Below, piece by piece: positions 24,488 to 33,183 of a stretch of DNA of 64,000 nt. The notes under the pieces were generated by a model. The model saw only the letters and a program-made list of their open reading frames with translations. It did not search any database and was not told the origin of the DNA. This DNA comes from Argyresthia goedartella. Its lineage: Eukaryota > Arthropoda > Insecta > Lepidoptera > Argyresthiidae. Numbering within the stretch: the first letter of the stretch is position 1; each line of letters starts with the position of its first letter. Location of the stretch: the NCBI GenBank assembly GCA_949825045.1, contig OX463816.1, positions 17,727,579 through 17,791,578 of the forward strand, in the 5' to 3' direction. A program made the position numbers and the translations under genes.

Positions 24488-25427
24488 CTAATTCAGCAGG
24501 GATAATGCAAATTGGTGAGTATCATTATTTACAACATTTCTCTGGTAGAACCGAGCAAATACAGTAGATCTCCCGCTCCATCCAGCGGTACGTCTGGTAG
24601 TGTCTATATTTACACCATTTTTATACGCACTCGATGTGGCAGCATGCCTGGTAGAGTGCGCAGAAAAAATCGATGTGTCAATCCCGCTTTCACAAAGTGT
24701 CTCTTTTACCCATCTACTTAATGTTTGAGATGTCACTGCCTTGTAAGGACTCTTTAAACTTATAAATAATGTATCAATATTTCCCCTCAGTTCCCTTGTT
24801 CTGTCAATGTATTGATTTAAAGTCAAAGCTGGACAGATTTCTGTTCGATCTCTAAAGTAGAGATACAAATTGGGTTGGGATGTACCTGGTCGTGAAGTTT
24901 TAATGAGGTCAGGTATATTGATATTTATATTATCTGAGTTGGTCTGAATATATGTTAGCTTAATCTTTGAAATTATCTGCATTCTATGCGCTGTAACTAA
25001 TGCTGTAAAGAGTAACTGTCTTTTTGGTCAGGCATACAAGATCTAACGAATCGTTAGGTTGTTTAAGAGAGAGATAATCGAGAACGATGGATGGGTCCCA
25101 TGTATCACCATATTTAGGGGTAGGGGGCCGCATCTTATAGAACCCTTTGAATAATCTCTGCACTCTGTCATCACTCCCTACTTTAGAGCCCAAAATTAGT
25201 GATAAACCAGAACGAATAGAATTGAGAGTTCCATATTGAGCACCTGAAATAAAAACTTCTGTTAAGAAATAGATTACATTTGGGATCGAAGCCTCATAAA
25301 AATCAACTTGATTATGATCACAAAATTTTTTCCAGCGTCTAAAGCCAACTTCATATTGCTTTAAGGAATTATCCGCTAATGAAGCGCATATTATATCTAG
25401 GGATGCAGGTGGCACGCGTCTTCTCAA
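24488..25427 (-). pseudogene. DIRS tyrosine recombinase
   Basis: Two minus-strand frames, 25,427-24,984 and 24,982-24,488, join through one frameshift near an A run at about 25,020. The N-terminal half has the SAM-like core-binding pattern (LADNSLKQYEVGFRRWKKFC). In the joined frame the catalytic residues are present: ALVTAHRMQ (first Arg), HSTRHAATSSAYKNGV (His-x-x-Arg), TAGWSGRSTVFARFYQR (Trp, then the nucleophilic Tyr). It would integrate the circular cDNA without target duplication. Only the frameshift obviously disables it. Confidence 0.9.
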
Positions 25428-26850
25428 GAACGCCTCCCGGATAATCTGCCTGCCATAAGAGTGAGCGTGGGTTGGATCGCGCTGTTTATTGAAGAAAATA
25501 AGACCATATCAGTCGGATCTAAAATCAACGGATCTGAGCAAAGGAGGCTCTGGTAGAGTGTAAACCAAGGCTGAGTAGGCCACACAGGTGCAACAACAAT
25601 ACCCTCGGCACCATCTGTAATTATCTTTTTAAGTACCTTCAACATAGTTGCAAAAGGCGGAAATGCGTAAAATTACAATCTTTCCAGTCTATTGTGAACG
25701 CATTAATTGTACAAGCCCCCGGATCTCTTTGCCAAGATACGTAACGATAGCATTTATTATTTGTTCTTGATGCAAACAAGTAAATCTCAGGAGTACCTAA
25801 CTTACTTGTTATCATTGAAAAAGGCCTCAGCACTCAGTTCCCACTCGATATCAGGGTGTTGTCTCCTAGATTCCGCATCTGCTATTTCATTGTCCTGTGA
25901 GCTGATATAAGAAGCAAACACAAATATCCTACGCTCTTCACAGAATTGCCACAAATTTCTGGATATTATGTTAAGGTGGGTAAATCTTGCACCACCCATA
26001 CGATTAACATATGAAATAGCAGTTGTGTTATCTATTCTTAATAGAATTTGACAATCATGAAGGTTCCTAGCGAAGACCTGAAGACCAAAGTAAGCAGCTT
26101 TTAACTCAAGGGAGTTAATGTGCTCCTTACCTTCCTCATCAGACCATCGACCACTGGCGGTCTCCCCGCCACAAGCCACCCCCCACCCTGTTTTGCTCGC
26201 ATCAGAAAAAAATTCCACACAGTAATTGTCGTCCCTGATAGGGTTGACAGCTCGGTCAATCTTATTTAACCACCATTTAAAGTCACATTGTAAATGTGAC
26301 GGCAAAGTCATGTGACCGCTGTAGTCATCAGATTTCAGCAAGGCCAAATATTTAACCCGCTCAAATTGCTTGGTATAAAGCCAGCCGTATTGGATGGCAG
26401 GGCAAGCAGATGTAAGGAGGCCTAAAAGTCGCGCAAAACTGCGAATGGTACAACGCTTGAGTTTTTTAAAATGTATTAATTCTGATTTGATTAACTTCCG
26501 TTTCTTGTCCGGTAGACTTATGTGGAAATTTTTAGAATCAATAATCAAACCAAGGTATTTACAGTTAGTTTGTGGAGTTGTACAACTCTTATCTTCATTA
26601 ATGATAAACCCTAATGAATTTATTTAACGACTAAGTTTAAAATAAATCTCTTGTTGCCATTTTCTTTCTCAATCAGGAAATAGCTTGACAAGTATTGACC
26701 TTCTATTGATTGGCATTGAGATATGGCTCCTTTTAGTAAGAGGTCATTAATAGATTTTTCGTAATCGACAAGCTCCGATTTTGAATAAATTGATTGTCTT
26801 GGGGTATGTATTTGGGCAACCTGTTCTATGAACGGTATTTTTTAGCCCTG
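25424..26850 (-). pseudogene. DIRS reverse transcriptase and RNase H, RT core deleted
   Basis: Reading on the minus strand, LLLKGAISQCQSIEGQYLSS (about 26,745-26,686) and NKRFILNL mark the RT start. The frame then jumps near 26,617 to GFIINEDKSCTTP and NCKYLGLIIDSKNF, which lie after the palm. About 130-150 residues, including the catalytic YxDD box, are missing. The RNase H domain is well kept in 26,548-25,802: FFSDASKTGWG, INSLELKAAYFG, LLRIDNTTAISYVN. Frameshifts near 25,800 and 25,640 separate the C-terminal block that holds GIVVAPVWPTQPWF. The copy cannot reverse-transcribe itself. Confidence 0.9.
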
Positions 26851-26939
26851 TACCCAAGATAGTATAACAGGATCACTTGTTATTAGACGCCACTGGTCAT
26901 GGTAATATGAAAGTCTTCCACATACCGAATCTACTGGCG

Positions 26940-27090
26940 TCGCTGCGGAGCGCGATACTGTGAGCGCTGCTGCGGTGGTGGCGGCTGCGGCGCGGACCTC
27001 GGCGGCGGCGGGGGCGGCGCGCGCCGGCGAGGCGGCGGCGGCAGCGCAGTGTGCAGCGGGGGCGCGGGTGTCTGCCACCGGCCCACTGTC
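26940..27090. repeat. GC-rich proline-codon tract
   Basis: An imperfect GCG/GGC triplet-rich tract, strongly GC-rich against the AT-rich surroundings. On the minus strand it codes the proline/alanine/arginine-rich tail of the DIRS gag-like protein. Plus-strand open frames here are shadows. Confidence 0.85.
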
Positions 27091-27940
27091 GTCCCCGCGT
27101 TGTACGGAAGTGGGGGCTTCAAGTTTAAAGGACCGAAAGGACGTGCACTTTTCGGCCTTGCGGCAGTAGTTGTGTTCTTTGCAGAAGCTTGAATCTTGAT
27201 TTCAGCGCCAGACTTACTAATAGCTTTTGCCGATCTGAGTGTTTCAGCGAGTTTTTTCCCAAAAAGGTATTTATCAATGTCCGTCTCGTAGAGATGATCT
27301 TTTATCTCTTTCCTTATTCCCCTGCATAAGAAAATGCGCCGGTTCATAGATTCAGTGTGTTGTATATCACACATTATTCATCCAGCCTCAATTAGGAGTT
27401 TGACCACTGACGTATCCTTGTTATTCTGAGAGAATATCTTTGTTAGAGCCTCTCCTATACATGAGATGGCAGCACTGATATGTCCCTGTTTATTCTCGAT
27501 GGCCTTATCTTTCTTGGTAAGAGTATCGGTTAGGGCTGCTTTTATTTCAGCATTCAACAGTGGCGCTTCAATCTTATGACAATTTTCAGGCACAAGGTGC
27601 TTTTCGAGAAGCTCTTTTCGTTCTTCTTTAGTCAATCCAGAAGTAGCGACAAATTCCCATCTCAACGCTAAGTCTTTCTGAATTTTTGGCGCATATGTTT
27701 TGTCTTTCGACGGAGTTTTTCCCAGCATCTCCAAAATTTCATCATCCAAAATGATAATATCTTCATCCGGGGCCTCCGCGTGTTCATTGTTATCGTTATT
27801 ATTGGAGCCAATATTGGCGTTAGCGCTGGCGCCGATATCAGTGTTGGCGCTGTGGCTAGTTGACGCATGAGGACCCTGTTGCGGCGTGTCAGCCATAGAA
27901 GTATCGTTGGGAACGCCTAAAAACAAACTTTTGGCTATAT

Positions 27941-28566
27941 TTATGTAATAACATTCGAGAAAGTCCCCATAGGCTACCCACAGTACTTTTGAAGTGAAGG
28001 TAACATCCCTACAAGATGTACACTACACTAGTTGATTAATTATTGTATGAAGAAAAATGTTTGACTGAAGTATGTTCTATTAAGCACGAGATAGTCCTTA
28101 TAAACTATCCACAATACTATTTTTTGTGAAGGTAACATCCCCACAAGATGTACACATCACGCGAACATTTTCATAATTTATGAAGGTAGCATCCCCACAA
28201 GATGCACACATCAAGACATTATGATTTTTAATCATGTTGAAGTATTTACATGGCTTTATGTAATAACATTCGAGAAAGTCCCCATAGGCTACCCACAGTA
28301 CTTTTGAAGTGAAGGTAAGATCCCTACAAGATGTACACTACACTAAAAGTTGATTAATTATTGTATGAAGAAAAATGTTTGACTGAAGTATGTTCTATTA
28401 AGCACGAGATAGTCCTTATAAACTATCCACAATACTATTTTTTGTGAAGGTAACATCCCCACAAGATGTACACATCACGCGAACATTTTCATAATTTATG
28501 AAGGTAGCATCCCCACAAGATGCACACATCAAGACATTATGATTTTTAATCTTGTTGAAGTATTTA
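27941..28566. repeat. Two tandem 311-315-bp units inside the DIRS gag intron
   Basis: Unit 1 (27,941-28,255) and unit 2 (28,256-28,566) are almost identical. Each also holds three copies of a shorter word, GAAGGTAACATCCCCACAAG with variants, at about 28,001, 28,135, 28,186 and again at about 28,313, 28,445, 28,500. The second unit ends exactly at the predicted splice donor. A duplication of intron sequence would not disturb the spliced protein. Confidence 0.9.
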
Positions 28567-28921
28567 CTGTAACGATTTGACGTCTCAGGCTCGTCGTCCA
28601 TGTCGATGTACTCAACAGGGGGCTCCAGGTCGTCTACGTCCGGGCGGGTCGGCGGCGGCGGCGGCGGCGGCGGCGACGGCGCCCGTGAGGCGTGACCGTG
28701 ACCTTCACTATCCGACGACGATTGCCTAGTACGGGAACGGCGCGAACGTTTCTTACGTTTTTCCAACTTCTTTTCTAATTTTCGCACTTTTTTATGAAGA
28801 TAATCACTATCTTCATCACTGTGACTGCGTTTAGGCATGTTTTTAGTATAATTGATGAACTATTCCAAAACACAAATTTAGCACACGAAATATGTGGTGA
28901 ACGGCGGAGCACCAGAACGCG

Positions 28922-29065
28922 AATGATCCATTGGGTGATTGGGTGCGTGGGGCTAGCAACAAGGCACACTCGATAAAAAGTTTTTTTCGGTTTACCCTAT
29001 GTATTTTAACTATAGTGGATGAATGGCAGACACTACGTGTTACTACAAGTATATCTCTAATCTCA
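28922..29065 (-). repeat. DIRS terminal repeat, 5' side of the element
   Basis: Inverted partner of 23,965-24,107. Read on the minus strand it starts GAGATTAGAGATATAC and leads towards the gag start codon at 28,838. In DIRS elements this end holds the promoter. Confidence 0.92.
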
Positions 29066-29226
29066 AAGGACAAAGCCTGTAACATAATGGCATTTGCGCC
29101 ACGAGCTTGCGAGGGGCGCAAACCATTTGAGGTATGGAACTGTACTTTATCCTGAGGTATGGTATAGTGCTTTTTATTACACCTACGAGGAAAATTATAG
29201 ACATAAATGCATAGAAATGTTTATAT

Positions 29227-30467
29227 TTAGTTAAAAGTACAATTATTAAAAGTGCAGCTATTATAAGATGTTACATTTTGTCCGGGTATCTTGATATTTT
29301 GAGACATGTTTACATCTTGAGTTGTTAGTTGAAGGCTTGAAGAAGGCTGCGGTGATGAGCTACGAGGAATCACTGGTAAGGGCATTAGTGTCGCGCTTGT
29401 ACTCGGCTGAGGCTGAAGCGATGATGAAGCTGGATTATTAGTGAAAGCTATTGATTCTGTTATTTGTTCGTTGATCCGTTTTTTATTTCCTATTGAGTTC
29501 TCTATATAGCCTTCGGCGACTGTGCTCGATTTCCATCCACCGTGCCGCTTGATCGTGGTTAAATCAGCTCCCGAGTCAGCTAGTAATGTGGCAGAAGTCC
29601 TGCGGAAGCAGTGTCCGGTGTATTCTTCTGGTTTAGGCAAATTTAAAAACGTAGCGATTATTTTCGGGATTTGACTAATTTTATTTTTGCCCATAACTTG
29701 TCTCACGCATTGGTTATTTCTGTACTGCAAAAGAAAGCGCTTGGTACTCAAATTATCAGGTCGTAGTTCTCTATATTTCCTTACGATGGTATAAAAATTG
29801 TCACCAATGACAAAAGATCTCTGAATTTTTGTTTTAGTGTCTGGTATCTTCACTAGCATAACATTTCCATGAATTTCGAGGTCATCTGTAGATATGTTGG
29901 TCAGTTCTTCGCAACGACAGGCACCATTTACGCCTAAAATCAAGACGACCTGTAAACATATAGACAAGAATTAGGTAAGTATGTATGTACTACGTGAATG
30001 CAAAAGGAAATCATAAACAGGTAAAAGCCAGGACTTACCTTCAGTCCCAAGTATTGGTCATCAGGGGCATTTTGTAAGAAATTATCAATTTCTGTTGCAG
30101 TCAGCACTCTTGACTTTTTACTGCGAAATCCTTCAGATTTCCTTTTAAGGAATGCGGTCAGTTTCGGGTACTCCTTTATGTTGATGTTATTTTTTGTTAA
30201 AATCGTGGTTCTTAGCATAGAATGCATAGCCCATAACGTGCTCGGCTTATATTGTTTTGCTTTCTCACTAAAATACGAGAGCAATACATTTTCAGAAAAT
30301 GAAGTCGTTTTCTTTTCCTTTTGCCAACGTATGAAATTTTCATAAGTACTGTTGTATCTGCATTTAGATTTTTCCGGCAACAGATTATCAACAACTTCTT
30401 GGGCCGTCTCTAATAGTTCTGGCGGTGTGTTAGGGATAACATCATCACTGTCGCTCGAAGTATCCAT
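29227..30467 (-). CDS. Crypton-like tyrosine recombinase, two exons
   Basis: Exon 1 runs 30,467-30,039 (143 codons exactly, from MDTSSDSDDVIPNTPPELLE). Intron 30,038-29,950 is 89 bp, with GTAAGT donor and TTTACAG acceptor. Exon 2 runs 29,949-29,227. The spliced frame has no stop and gives 383 residues. A SAM-like N-terminal domain (ENFIRWQKEKK, PSTLWAMHSMLRT) precedes the catalytic domain: NGACRCEELTNI (Arg), GHCFRRTSATLLADSG (His-x-x-Arg), IKRHGGWKSSTVAEGYIENS (His/Trp and nucleophilic Tyr). A Ser/Pro-rich tail follows. No reverse transcriptase is linked to it. It should cut and rejoin DNA as in Crypton elements. It appears intact, unlike nearly every other gene in the window. Confidence 0.85.
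29950..30038 (-). other. 89-bp intron of the Crypton-like recombinase
   Basis: Donor AAG/GTAAGT and acceptor TATGTTTACAG/GTC on the minus strand. Removing it joins LQNAPDDQYLGLK to VVLILGVNGACRC in phase 0. Unspliced, the frame stops after 32 further residues. The size fits typical short insect introns. Confidence 0.85.
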
Positions 30468-30890
30468 ATTTTACAAAAAACACAAAGATAAATGCTAAAT
30501 CAATCGAAGTTTTTGCGAAAATGCGCGGGCTTTTCCTTTTTTTATTCGCCCGTTTCTGGAGTAGGCTAAGATCATAAGGTCATGCAGCCACTTCTTCCGT
30601 GATTCCGCGCGTTTTATATACAAAAATAATTTCGTTTTTAATTTTCTGTATGCACCAAGGAGGTTGGTAACTGGTAAAAAAAAAACTGTATGTGGCCAGT
30701 AACAATTTACTTGAAATTTTATTAGTAGACAGTTAGTCTCTTTGCAGTATGACTGCTGACAAATTAAAAAAAAAAAAAAACTTTTTTTTTTTTAATTTGT
30801 AAGCAGTCATACCGATTTGAAGGGCGGGATAAAGGCGTTTCTTCCCTCTAATTGGTATAATTAGTATGTATTTTCAGAGCAGGTGTGATA

Positions 30891-31543
30891 AATAGTACAT
30901 TACTTCAGAGGGAAGAAAGTGACAGTTCCATACCGAGATTATGGCATTTGCGCCACGAGCTTGCGAGGGGCGCAAACCATTTGAGGTATGGAACTGTACT
31001 TTATCCTGAGGTATGTATAGTGCTTTTTATTACACCTACGAGGAAAATTATAGACATAAATGCATCCATATTTTACAAAAAACACAAAGATAAATGCTAA
31101 ATCAATCGAAGTTTTTGCGAAAATGCGCGGGCTTTTCCTTTTTTTATTCGCCCGTTTCTGGAGTAGGCTAAGATCATAAGGTCATGCAGCCACTTCTTCC
31201 GTGATTCCGCGCGTTTTATATACAAAAATAATTTCGTTTTTAATTTTCTGTATGCACCAAGGAGGTTGGTAACTGGTAAAAAAAAAACTGTATGTGGCCA
31301 GTAACAATTTACTTGAAATTTAATTAGTAGACAGTTAAAGTCTCTTTGCAGTATGACTGCTGACAAATAAAAAAAAAAACCGGGTATGTAATGGAATTTC
31401 ATACATACTTCCCACCCTTGGGTCGGAAGGATTTTCATACAAACTTCCATACCTTGGGATGAAAGGATTTGAAGGGCGGGATAAAGGCGTTTCTTCCCTC
31501 TAATTGGTATAATTAGTATGTATTTTCAGAGCAGGTGTGATAA
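30891..31543 (-). mobile_element. Non-autonomous Crypton-like copy, head-to-tail with the autonomous one
   Basis: Matches both ends of the autonomous copy almost exactly but lacks 29,213-30,463, the whole recombinase gene. The deletion junction is ATGCAT/CCATATT at about 31,065. It also has an additional segment of about 75 bp (31,379-31,465) made of two related units (TTTCATACATACTTCCCACC and TTTTCATACAAACTTCC). It keeps the empty target site used by the DIRS element (30,941). The tandem order fits insertion of one copy at the end of another. Confidence 0.85.
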
Positions 31544-31556
31544 AAATATTATTTTT

Positions 31557-32120
31557 ATGGAAGTTTGTATGAAAATCCTTCCGACCCAAGGGTGGGAAGT
31601 ATGTATGAAATTCCATTACATACCCGGTTTTTTTTTTTTTTTATTTGTCAGCAGTCATACTGCAAAGAGACTTTAACTGTCTACTAATTAAATTTCAAGT
31701 AAATTGTTACTGGCCACATACAGTTTTTTTTTTACCAGTTACCAACCTCCTTGGTGCATACAGAAAATTAAAAACGAAATTATTTTTGTATATAAAACGC
31801 GCGGAATCACGGAAGAAGTGGCTGCATGACCTTATGATCTTAGCCTACTCCAGAAACGGGCGAATAAAAAAAGGAAAAGCCCGCGCATTTTCGCAAAATC
31901 TTCGATTGATTTAGCATTTATCTTTGTGTTTTTTGTAAAATATGGATGCATTTATGTCTATAATTTTCCTCGTAGGTGTAATAAAAAGCACTATACATAC
32001 CTCAGGATAAAGTACAGTTCCATACCTCAAATGGTTTGCGCCCCTCGCAAGCTCGTGGCGCAAATGCCATAATCTCGGTATGGAACTGTCACTTTCTTCC
32101 CTCTGAAGTAATGTACTATT
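31557..32120 (+). mobile_element. Inverted non-autonomous Crypton-like copy
   Basis: Reverse complement of 30,891-31,450 with the same gene deletion, so both derive from one deleted ancestor. The end carrying GGTGTGATAA is missing. With the preceding copy it makes an inverted repeat with arms of about 560 bp and a spacer of about 106 bp. The 89-residue open frame at 31,645 is a chance reading of repeat sequence. Confidence 0.85.
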
Positions 32121-32761
32121 TCTAAATACGCGTCTGTTAACATACTAAATTCGAAAGGTTGCCTTTCTTCTTACATAATCAGATTCAGACTAAAAAATAT
32201 ATTGAATATAAATAAATAAATCATCTTAATCAACGTCAAAATTATAAATAATTATAAGAACAAGAAAATTTTTTATATAAAAAACACTACACCGTTTCGG
32301 AAGGTGGGCCTCGGGGTTAAGAAGAAACGGTAAGAAAACTCCCTCTTCTTTTTAAAAAAGTGACTTGAACTTAGTCTCATTGTTACTTTTGTTGTTATTT
32401 CACTGTTTCGGTACCCGCAAAATATCAGTTTGTGGTTGTAGATAAGTAGGATGGCAAATATATTCGAAAATTCGTTCGAGCAACCTACTCTGCATAACCA
32501 ACCATTAGGCTTATTATTAGTTCTTTCGCAAGCCAACTAATATTACCGTGTAGTTCAGTCGGCACGTAAGTTTTTTCGATCTGGACACAATTCCCAATTT
32601 AATGAAATATTGGTATATTGTTTGGGAATAGTGAGGGGTGTGGACTTTTAGTTTGTGATCTTGATGAGCCTGTGTCTACTTGGGGAGAAGTGAAAACCCT
32701 AGAGATATTAGAACATTTTTTAGTATTCATAATTTCATAATTCATCAACTTCATTCACACA
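32121..32761. other. AT-rich non-coding DNA
   Basis: No gene or repeat recognised. Confidence 0.4.
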
Positions 32762-33160
32762 ATTGAGTTGAGTTGAGTTCGTCTTTATTGCACACAATTA
32801 ATTCAAATAACAAGATATACATTAAAATAGTGAACATAGGCAAGCTTATTCCCTTAAATCTTCTAAATTATGAATTTTACAGAAAATCATCCCAGGACAC
32901 CGTTGTAGAAAGTAAAATTGCCTTTTTTTTCAAATTTATTACTGTGGATATTTAATCAGTACACCTCATTTTTTGCCTGTTCTCTTCATTGGGCCACTGT
33001 CGGAGAAAAAGGGCAAAGCAACTCCCACAGATTGATTTCTAGCTTTATTTTAAAATATTTTTGTTAATCTATTACAAAAACATATGAGTTGTTATTAATA
33101 TGCAGGAATAAATATTATCAGGACAGCGAGTTTCGTATGGAGTTAGATTAATCTTAGAGT
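32762..33160 (-). mobile_element. LINE 3' UTR fragment with pentamer tail
   Basis: On the minus strand it reads through AATCTGTGGGAGTTGC (about 33,036-33,021) and ends GTGCAATAAAGACGAACTC with repeats of AACTC (32,762-32,785). The tail type (GCAATAAAG plus short tandem repeats) recurs at 50.7, 54.1 and 55.2 kb and marks CR1/Jockey-type 3' ends. Confidence 0.6.
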
Positions 33161-33183
33161 TAGATCTTTCGATTAAACTCTGT

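Larger units (their letters stand above)
26931..28838 (-). pseudogene. DIRS gag-like ORF1 with a predicted 651-bp intron
   Basis: Exon 1 (28,838-28,568) begins MPKRSHSDEDSDYLHKKVRK, a coiled, very basic stretch with an arginine/serine run and eight prolines. A GTAAAT donor at 28,567 and a TTTGTTTTTAG acceptor ending at 27,917 remove 651 bp. Exon 2 (from 27,916) continues in the same frame (phase-1 junction making Ser) with VPNDTSMADTPQQ. The frame has one TGA at 27,378-27,380, then reads on through MCDIQHTESMNRRIFLCRGI to a proline-rich tail at 26,931. No protease or zinc knuckle is visible. It is presumably the structural protein. The intron is inferred from splice signals and frame, not RNA data. 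Confidence 0.75.
23900..29089 (-). mobile_element. Structurally complete DIRS-type YR retrotransposon
   Basis: The 5,190-bp element lies exactly within the Crypton-like copy; the uninterrupted target reads GATTAT/GGCATT at 30,937-30,948. It has the DIRS ground plan on the minus strand: 5' terminal repeat, gag, RT-RNase H, tyrosine recombinase, internal complementary region, 3' terminal repeat. The ends TGATGATTAA and TAACATAAT are both found, complemented and joined head to head, at 24,175-24,293, which independently confirms the boundaries. Coding regions carry an RT-core deletion and several frameshifts, so the copy is not autonomous. Confidence 0.92.
23848..30890 (-). mobile_element. Crypton-like YR DNA transposon, autonomous copy interrupted by a DIRS element
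   Basis: The ends are defined by comparison with two shorter relatives at 30,891-31,543 and 31,557-32,120. All begin with AATAGTACATTACTTCAG, and this copy and the next both end CAGGTGTGATA. A 12-bp word AGAGGGAAGAAA near the left end (23,864-23,875) is inverted near the right end (30,838-30,849). The recombinase gene occupies 29,227-30,467 on the minus strand. Without the 5,190-bp DIRS insertion the element would be about 1.85 kb. No target duplication is seen, as expected for tyrosine-recombinase integration. Naming it Crypton rests on the encoded recombinase and the lack of RT. Confidence 0.75.

Noticed and set aside
26960..27169. Alanine-rich plus-strand protein
   Set aside because: It is the complement of the proline-rich DIRS gag tail. 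Low complexity, no start context.
28416..28566. Zinc-ribbon domain (CASCGDATF, CTSCGDVTF) at the end of the DIRS gag frame
   Set aside because: These residues come from reading into the predicted intron. Splicing at 28,567 joins exon 1 to VPNDTSMADT in frame, and the repeated CxxC words reflect a repeated DNA motif.
27941..28566. CRISPR-like array (repeated 20-bp word with spacers)
   Set aside because: Eukaryotic context, only three words per unit with irregular spacing, and the spacers themselves are duplicated. It is a tandem duplication.
29227..30467. Bacterial integrase or contamination
   Set aside because: The gene has a GT-AG intron, insect-like composition and sits in a multi-copy insect element.
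31645..31914. Host gene (89-residue frame repeated at 31,097-31,450)
   Set aside because: The two frames are mirror copies of non-coding Crypton-like sequence in an inverted repeat.
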